Below, in pieces: positions 57,537 through 64,000 of a DNA stretch of 64,000 nt. The position numbers were made by a program, and so were the translations under genes. The notes under the pieces are model-generated. The model saw nothing but the letters and a program-made list of their open reading frames with translations. It had not been told where the DNA came from and did no database searches. Source of the stretch: Eutrigla gurnardus (lineage: Eukaryota; Chordata; Actinopteri; Perciformes; Triglidae); assembly GCA_963514095.1 (NCBI GenBank), contig OY741265.1, positions 28,308,790 through 28,372,789 of the forward strand. The letters are read 5' to 3'. Each line of letters begins with the position of its first letter. Positions within the stretch are counted from its first letter, which is position 1.

Positions 57537-58770
57537 CAGTTGAACTGGAAACACCCTCCCTTCCCTTGCCCCAGGGGAAGTTCATAGTGGCGGGCCAGAC
57601 TCGCATCACACCCATTTTTATTGATTCGGGTTGGACGCCAACTTCATGGACAAGACTCTGGCGACCCAGCTGGGGATTGGACAGGAAGCCCTGCCCATGC
57701 AGAGAAGTTCCAAGTGGTGACCTCCCAGGCCGACCCAAAAGGGATTCTTCCATGCACCTGTGTGATCGGAGCCATCATATGACCATTAGAAGACAAGGTT
57801 AAAGAGGCTCATTCACAGTGTCCTGTCCCGAATGCTTGCCCTGATAATTGTCTCTTCGTCCCAGCCAACCTCCGCTCCCAGGTACTTCAGTGGGGGCATT
57901 CCTCTCCCCTATCCTGGCACTGCTCAGGCAGCGGTTCTAGTGGGCCACAATGGAGAAGGATACCAGGCTGTTTGTCGCTGCCTGTGAGGTGTTCTCCCAG
58001 AGTCCTCGCCAAGCCCCAGCAGGCCTGCTACAACCTCTGCCAATACCTCAGCAACCCTGGTGCCACGTCTCCTTGGATTTCGTCACCGGACTTCCTCCCT
58101 CATATGGTAACAATGTCATACTGACTGTTGATCGTTTCTCTAAGACTGCTCACTTCATTCCTCTGCCCAAGTTACCATCTGCCAAACAAACTGCTGAACA
58201 CATGCTACATGTTTTCCGTCTGCACAGCCTTACCAGAGATATTATCTCTGACCAGGGGCCCCAATTCACCTCTTGTTTCTGGCGGGAGTTTTGCAGTCTA
58301 CTGGGTGCCTCTGTCAGCCTTTCATCTGGGTTCCATCCACAGTCAAACGGTCAAAAGGAGAGGATGAATCAAGAGATGGAGACGGCCCTGTGTTGCCTCT
58401 CATCCCGCAGCCTCTCATCCTGCTCCAAACAGCTATTGTGGATTGAATATGCCCACTACACCCTACCAGCTCTGCCACTGGGCTCTTCCCCTTCCAGTGC
58501 TGTCTGGGATAGCAACCGCCTTTGTTCAGCACAAGAGCGAGAGGCCATGGTTCCGTCTGTCAAGGACTTCATTCACAGATGCCGCCGTATCTGGTTAGAG
58601 GCTGGCTCCACAGTTTGTGGGTCCCTTTCCTGTCACACAGGTCATCAACCCTGCAGCAGTCCGCCTCCGCCTCCATCGTTCTATGAGAGAACATCCCACA
58701 TTCCATGTGTGCCGCCTCAAACCTGTTCAGGAAAGTCTGCTCCAGCCCACCTCAAGAACTGCTAACAGGA
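57537..58770 (+). pseudogene. older Gypsy copy: protease scrap and integrase, + strand
   Basis: From 57,537 the + strand shows protease-like FIVAGQTRITPIFIDSG with frameshifts soon after. RT and RNase H are missing. From 57,950 the integrase reads WCHVSLDFVTGLPPSYGNN, DIISDQGPQFTSCFWREF and SNGQKERMNQEMETALCC, so the D, D and E positions can be seen. Later there are frameshifts, with a final segment (58,617-58,790) reading VGPFPVTQVINPAAVRLR-like. The young Gypsy element appears to have inserted into it, since its left flank (GTCCTGGTGAGCCGAA) joins naturally to CAGTTGAACTGG after 57,536. Decayed and internally deleted. Confidence 0.8.
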
Positions 58771-58796
58771 AGAGACTTACTACATTAGTTGAGGAG

Positions 58797-59452
58797 GCGT
58801 GCTCAGACCATGTAGTGATTTATATGTGAGCAGGAGGATTTTGAAATCAATTCTCTGACATACAGGGAGCCAATGTAAGGATTTAAGAATTGGTGTAATG
58901 TGCTCACATTTTTTGGTCTTTGTAAGAACTCTAGCAGCAGCGTTCTGAACAAGCTGTAGCTGCCTGACAGTTTTTTTTTCGGAAGACCTGCAAGGAGACC
59001 ATTACAGCAGTCTAGCCTACTAGTAATAAAGGCATGTACAAGTTTTTCTAAGTCTTGAGCTGACATGAGCCCTCTAAGTCTCGCTACATTTTTGAGGTGA
59101 TAGTAGGCCGATTTTGTTACTGATTTGATGTGACCGTCGAAATGTAAATCGGAATCAATAATAACCCCAAGATTTCTGGCTTTATTTGAGGTTTTCAGGG
59201 ACAGAGAGTGAAGGTGTTGAATTACTTTAAACCTTTCTTTTTTAGCACCAAAAACAATTATCTCAGTTTTGTCCTCATTTAGTTGTAGGAAGTTTTGGCA
59301 CATCCAGTCTTTGACTTGCTCAATGCACTGGCACAGAAGATCTTTGGGGCAATAGTCGTTGGGTGATAGCACTACATATATTTGGGTGTCATCGGCATAG
59401 CAATGGTGGTTAATGTTATTATTTTGCATGATTTGTTCTAGTGGGAGCATGC
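58797..59452 (-). pseudogene. LINE reverse transcriptase C-terminal part (L2/Rex1-like), copy 1
   Basis: On the - strand from 59,450: HHCYADDTQIYVVLSPNDYC with the RT catalytic YADD, then FLQLNEDKTEIIVFGAKKER, ARNLGVIIDSDLHFDGHIKS and FITSRLDCCNGLLAGLPKKK. After GLPKKK the frame slips and the expected QNAAARVLT-type block is read only in another frame (near 58,910-58,945). The 5' half of the ORF and the LINE tail are absent. It abuts the older Gypsy copy. Confidence 0.85.
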
Positions 59453-59653
59453 AGATATAACAAGAATAAAGAATAATTATAAATACTCACTAGGACCAGC
59501 AGGATCAGAATTACAAGAAACGACTACATGGCCAGGTGTACCAAGCAATAATTACCAGAGTACGTGAGACACACGCATTTCAACCTGGTCAAACGCCACA
59601 TCTAGTATTTCTCACGCAGACAAATTACCGGGATAATTAAAAAAACTTTCTCT

Positions 59654-61201
59654 TATTTTACGAAAATAGTTCACCGAAATGTGTTTCTGAAAACATTTTT
59701 AAGCTATGCAGTTCCTGAATCTGTCTTTATTTTAGATCGACAACTGTCAGTTTAAAAGATTTTCGAGAGCTTGCGGTGCCCCGTCTCTCCAAACTTGTTG
59801 CAACGCAAAGGCGTTGCGCGGCTTCTTAGACAATGAATGGGAAGCGTGGAAATAACGCTGCCTGTGGACACGTACCTTCAGCCAAAATCTCACACTGAAG
59901 TTAAAAACTTGAGAGCCCTGTAGACCTGATCTGCCAAGTGAATCAATCTGGCAGATAGGCTACCGTATTTCAGTTAAATTGTCTGTTATTTGATAAACTG
60001 GATCATTCACAGCTTAAATTCACAGATTAAAACTTGATGTGATGCAAACAGTAGGCTCTTGTCACTTTTGACTTATGGAATATGGATGTCAGCTGCTAGC
60101 TAATGTTAGATTAAAGAGAATGGTGACATTAGCTAGAGACATTACTTACTTTTCTTTGTGTAGTCGGAAATGGCAGATGAAATTTGACGTGGTGTTAGAT
60201 GTGTCGGATATTTTTGCGATACACCTTGCACAAGGCTAATTGTTTCTTTTGCTGAAACACTGGCTGTGACAGCAGCAGAACTGGTAGCACCGCCACCTTC
60301 CATCCTTCAGACCCTGGCCGCTCTACCGTTAGATGGACGGGCATAACAACATTTTGGTACAGTTATAGTCAAGACATGGGGAACATGTGAAGAGATTATG
60401 GACTATTGTCTAATAGATATCCCATGGACTGTGTAATTGGCAGCATAAAATGCAACATTGTGAGTCCTATAATAAAGCAAGATATACATCTACTTCAAAG
60501 TAGCTTCCGAGCTCTGTTCAGCTGCCGAGTCCATACACCTACTGTATGCACCACTCTGAACTCTGCTGAAGGACAAGTCACCTAATTGGATGTAATCAAA
60601 CTAAAGTGGGGAGCTCTTTGAGTCTTTTTGCTGACTAGTCTTTAAAAATCACCAAAGGATGTTAAAAAGAGAAAAGAGGTCAGGAAAGCAGGAGGAGAGG
60701 GGGATGGGGGAGTAGAGGAAAGTAAAAGACAAAGGAGAAGAACCTGGTCTCACTCCTAACCCTTCAAGCTATATCATCCAAGGCGCCCACCTGCTGTGTA
60801 CATGTTGTGGAAGTCCCGGACATACCGGGAAACTAAACGAAGTCCTGCCTGAGTTCATAAGTGGAGGGAATGTTCCCATTCATTGTCTATGTAAGAAGCC
60901 GTGCATGCCGTCGCGGAGCGGCGAGTTTCGAGACACGGCGCCGCCGCCCGCAAGCTCTCGAAAATCAATCAAACTGACCGTTGTCGATCTAAAATAAAGA
61001 CAGATTCAGCAACTGCATAGCTTATTTCTCGCATAAAATGTTTTCAGAAACACATTTCGGTGAACTATATTCGTAAAATAAGAGGGAGGTGGGAGGCTGC
61101 AAGGGGAGAACGATAGAGCTCGGAGGAGCACAGAGGGGAGGGGTGTGTGTGTGGGGGGGGGGATGCTTTTTTCAAACCTTTCATCATAGACTACAGCTTT
61201 A
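59654..61201. mobile_element. element with long (~230 bp) imperfect inverted repeats
   Basis: The left arm (from TCTTATTTTACGAAAATAG, 59,651, through GTGTTTCTGAAAACATTTTT and GATTTTCGAGAGCTTGCGG, to CTTCTTAGACAATGAATGGG at 59,842) is matched inverted by the right arm (CCCATTCATTGTCTATGTAAG at 60,876 through CCCGCAAGCTCTCGAAAATC to ATTCGTAAAATAAGAGG at 61,085). On the right the element seems to extend to CTACAGCT before TTAA at 61,199-61,202. The left terminus is missing or diverged. The ~1 kb interior has no recognisable ORF. Confidence 0.7.
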
Positions 61202-61447
61202 AGTCCAGGAGAACACTGTTCGCTAAACTTTGACATTTTATCACCGTCGTAAGTGACGTGACTCGCTCATTCATTGGTGTTGTAAAATTATTCATTTTCA
61301 GTATTTAGTCACATCGATCGTTCAGTTGCTCATTAGTAATGTGAGTCATTGGTGTCATTAGTAAAATTAAATAAATGACTCCTTAGTGAATCAGTGACTT
61401 GTTTGTGACATGAGTTGTTAGATGTTTGTACTTAATCAACCTCTTGC

Positions 61448-62105
61448 CAGGCAAGGCAAATTTATTTCTAAAGCCCATTTTATACAGTATGCAATTCAAT
61501 GTGCTTTACAGAAACAGAACACAGTCACAAAATATAGAAAACAGTTAGGAAACAAAAACAAATAATAAAATAGCATTTAAGATATAGTAAAAATACATTC
61601 ACTTATTAAAATACAGGGCAAAATGCAAGAATAATTAAATCATCAAAATTAATAAGTAGTAGGTAAAAGAGACGAAGTTACGAAGAATGAATTATGAGTA
61701 AAACGAAGTATATCATGATAAAATAAAGGATTTCAGTGAAAGGTTAAAGAGAATATGTTTGGTCTTGAAACTGTCAATGGTGGGGGCACTTTTGATGTGG
61801 TCTGGTAGGGCCTTCCAAAGTTGTACTGCATAGTAACTGAAGGCTGCTTGACCTTGTTTAGTTTTTACAGTAGGGGCCACCAACAAGAGTCTATCCTGGC
61901 ATTGGAGGGGTCTGGGAGGTACATAAGACTGAAGCATGTCCTTAAAATATCCAGATCCAAAACTATTCATTGACTTAAAAACAAGTAGCAGCACTTTAAA
62001 ATCAATTATGTAGTTTAATGGAAGCCAGTAAAGGGATTTTAGTACTTGAGTTATATGTTTTGTTCTCTTGGTTCTGGTAAGAACTCTAGCTGCTGCATTT
62101 TGTAT
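61448..62105 (-). pseudogene. LINE (L2/Rex1-like) copy 2, 3' part
   Basis: The + strand start AGGCAAGGCAAATTTATTTC (61,449) is the reversed tail of a teleost LINE. From 62,105 down to 61,713 the - strand ORF reads KLIQNAAARVLTRTKRTKHI, TQVLKSLYWLPLNYIIDFKV, and LWKALPDHIKSAPTIDSFKT, the C-terminal domain of the RT polyprotein. It is continued on the far side of the MITE at 62,114-62,531. Confidence 0.85.
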
Positions 62106-62113
62106 TAGCTTAA

Positions 62114-62531
62114 AGATGGGGTATGTAATCCTGTTCAAAAGCACTTCTTGTTATACGGGGTGAAATGGCCCGTCTAATTTCAGAGGGATCAGTACATTAT
62201 GTCATCAGGAAAAGGAACGGAATTAAACAGAGCTCTGTGGCCGCCGTGGGACTGAGAAAACAAACAACCAATCTGCGCCCCTCGCACCGAAGGGCGCGGA
62301 TTGGTCGGAGTAAAAAAACAATCAGATGCCTTCATGTCTAGTTCTGCACCTGCCCTCCCCGCCTAAGCGCGAGTGCACAGCCTTCACGTCTCGCTAATGC
62401 CGGAAGAATCAGCTTGGACGGACTCACTGATGGGAGGGGGGGGAGGGGGAACTTAGAGGAGGCAGGGGGAGGTGCTATTTTCAAATCTTGCTAGCTCTCT
62501 TGCTAGCTTTCCAACATTACATACCCCAGCT
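62114..62531. mobile_element. TTAA-type MITE, 418 bp, nested in LINE copy 2
   Basis: TTAA at 62,110-62,113 and 62,532-62,535 flanks inverted termini AGATGGGGTATGTAAT and ATTACATACCCCAGCT. Removing it rejoins the LINE's AAATTGTATTAGCTT... and TTTTTTATATG parts. The interior contains AATCTGCGCCCC and GGGCGCGGATTGG, themselves inverted. No ORF. Confidence 0.85.
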
Positions 62532-62535
62532 TTAA

Positions 62536-62865
62536 GCTTTTTTATATGTTTTTTGGGGAGTCCTGTGAAAACACTATTACAATAGTTAATTCTGCTGGAA
62601 ATGAATGCATGGACAAGTTTGTCAAGGTCTGCCTGTGACATAAAACCTCTCAATTTTGCAATGTTTTTATGTGATAAAATGCTGATTTACAGATGATGAT
62701 AGATATTGACTAAATGACAGGTCACTATCCAGAATGACACCTAGGTTTCTAACAGTGGCCTTTGGTTTTAGTCCTTTTGTATTAAGAAATTCACTGACCT
62801 GGTGCCTGTCGTTTACTCTTCCAAAGACAATAACTTCTGTTTTATCACTGTTAAGTTGTTGACCT
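62536..62865 (-). pseudogene. LINE copy 2, RT middle part
   Basis: The - strand gives NSDKTEVIVFGRVNDRHQVS, VRNLGVILDSDLSFSQYLSS, then in another frame MRGFMSQADLDKLVHAFISS and RINYCNSVFTGLPKKHIKK. These are the same blocks as in LINE copy 1 (58,797-59,452), in the same order, with a frameshift near 62,660. Confidence 0.85.
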
Positions 62866-63904
62866 GGGGTCCGTTTCACAAAGCAGGTTTAGTGAAAACC
62901 TTGAGTTAGTTAACCCTGAGATGAGGGAAACTCTGGTTTTTCGGTTTCACAAAGCCAGTTCAGCATAAATCTGAGTCAGTTACCCAGGTAACATACTCCG
63001 TGAACCTAACCTAACAAACCGTGAGTTTCTCCCTACATGTCTCCACCTTTTTCCGGAATCTGAACCAACTCTGAAAAAAATGTGCCGTCCTTTCATCGTC
63101 AACCTAATCGATATGGAAATAAAAGTGATTCTAGCAGCTTTGCGTTGGGAGACAATTTTGATTACCTTTCCTTCCAATCACATTAGATATTATCTAAACA
63201 ATATTCTCCGACATTTTCAACATTTCATATCGCGGACATAATCCGCAACCAGATTCTTTGCGGAGGTAGTGTTTTTGCGAACGGGAGATTTATGAAATTT
63301 TCTGTGTTGAAATACCTGCTTATATTTACTGTTTAATATGTGAAATATGATTAAAATCATATACCTTAGTCAACGTATTTGCGCAATATTATTATGCTTA
63401 ATTTGATGCGCTACTTTGTGAACTACGTGAGTTGAACCTCTGTCGCCTGCGCCGTGGGCGGCGTTGCTAACCATTACACCACAGTGTCACAGTGTCGCTG
63501 TTCAAGGCTGAAAATTACCTTTAGATCAATAGACTGTTTCATTCAGTTATACATATTAGATCGGGCAGTAATTGTCTGCCACGCCAACTATCGCTACTTT
63601 GCTGCAGTTACGTTGCTCCGCTCTCTCAGGATGAGCTCGTTTTCTACATAAACACTCAGTAATATCTAATAACGCTCTCCCCGTTGCCATGGTGAATCGT
63701 AGTATCGGAGCTCCATTGATGATGGCTTTATAGAGTCGGCAGGCACGCGCGTAACTCAGAGTTTACATACTCAGAGTTGACTGAACTAATTCAAAACCAC
63801 TGTTCTGAAACTGAAAACTCAGAGTTGCCCATCTCAGAGTTGGTCAACTCAGAGTTCAGTGTTAGGTTCAGAGTTTGTTGAACCTGCTTTGTGAAACGGG
63901 CCCC
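62866..63904. mobile_element. MITE, 1,039 bp, GGGGYCCGTTTCACAAAGCA inverted ends, nested in LINE copy 2
   Basis: The left end GGGGTCCGTTTCACAAAGCA and the right end TGCTTTGTGAAACGGGCCCC are inverted repeats, followed by subterminal CTGAG/AACTCAGAG repeats at both sides. This resembles PIF/Harbinger-type fish MITEs. It splits the LINE between the blocks for CID and QLNSDKTE. It contains a tRNA-like segment on the - strand. Confidence 0.8.
63429..63486 (-). other. tRNA-like segment inside the MITE
   Basis: On the - strand GTGGTGTAATGGTTAGCAAC resembles an A box and GAGGTTCAACTC a B box, with GCCGCCCACGGCG between them like an anticodon stem. The acceptor stem does not pair convincingly, so a tRNA pseudogene or SINE head is more likely than a working tRNA. 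Confidence 0.45.
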
Positions 63905-64000
63905 TGATCTATACACAGAGTGAGAGGTTTTAGGGGGCTAAGGTCATTGGGAGAGATTGCTCGGTATAATTGGGTGTCGTCAGCGTAGCTATGGTATGAG
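63905..64000 (-). pseudogene. LINE copy 2, RT catalytic part, continues beyond the window
   Basis: The + strand reads ATTGGGTGTCGTCAGCGTAG then CTATGGTATGAG. The complement encodes HSYADDTQLY-like residues, the RT catalytic box, in line with the LINE blocks on the other side of the MITE. The 5' end of the element lies outside the window. Confidence 0.75.

Overview
The window is vertebrate nuclear DNA, almost certainly from a teleost fish. Supporting evidence is spliced genes with GT/AG introns, abundant CA/GT microsatellites, teleost-type LINEs of the L2 and Tx1 kind, hAT and TTAA-type MITEs, and a chromodomain Ty3/Gypsy (sushi-like) retrotransposon. No prokaryotic features are present, and species cannot be named from this sequence.

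Region 1 (1-47,060, + strand) is the 3' half of one large gene, a type IIB receptor protein tyrosine phosphatase. Thirteen coding exons between 14,341 and 44,410 join in phase into 517 codons plus stop. They encode nearly all of the catalytic D1 domain (WPD loop, HCSAGAGRTG P-loop, Q-loop) and all of the D2 pseudophosphatase-like domain. The sequence best fits PTPRT (RPTP-rho). The extracellular MAM/Ig/fibronectin exons, transmembrane segment and juxtamembrane wedge are not in the window and should lie upstream. A 3' UTR of about 2.65 kb follows, with an AATAAA at 47,040.

The introns are rich in repeats. The most distinctive is a 25-bp minisatellite (core AACAAAACCAACGTTAGG) in five large arrays: three in the + orientation (12,143-12,637; 21,360-23,248; 39,919-40,489) and two in the - orientation (24,121-24,526; 41,951-42,193). 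Because all would be transcribed in one pre-mRNA, the arrays are mutually complementary and flank exon groups. Other intronic elements are an L2 LINE with a broken RT (1,826-3,795), three hAT elements each with an 8-bp target duplication (6,733-7,084; 7,232-8,029; 33,420-33,957), a Tx1-like LINE scrap, tRNA-derived SINE heads, and a GC-rich TIR element 12 nt from an exon donor. UG repeats flank one D1 exon.

Region 2 (47,060-52,236) is intergenic. Two further copies of the GGGCCCTAGTTTCGT-TIR element lie head to head around a TTAA element that carries a perfect 31-bp hairpin. One of the copies has another element nested in it.

Region 3 (52,237-58,790) holds a complete, recent Ty3/Gypsy insertion on the - strand. 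It has 435-bp LTRs with 3 differences and a CCGAA target duplication. Gag is intact and is followed by a textbook -1 frameshift signal, but pol carries several lesions. It sits inside an older, decayed Gypsy copy on the + strand.

Region 4 (58,797-64,000) holds two - strand LINE fragments, an element with long inverted repeats, and two MITEs nested in the second LINE. No host gene was recognised downstream of the phosphatase.
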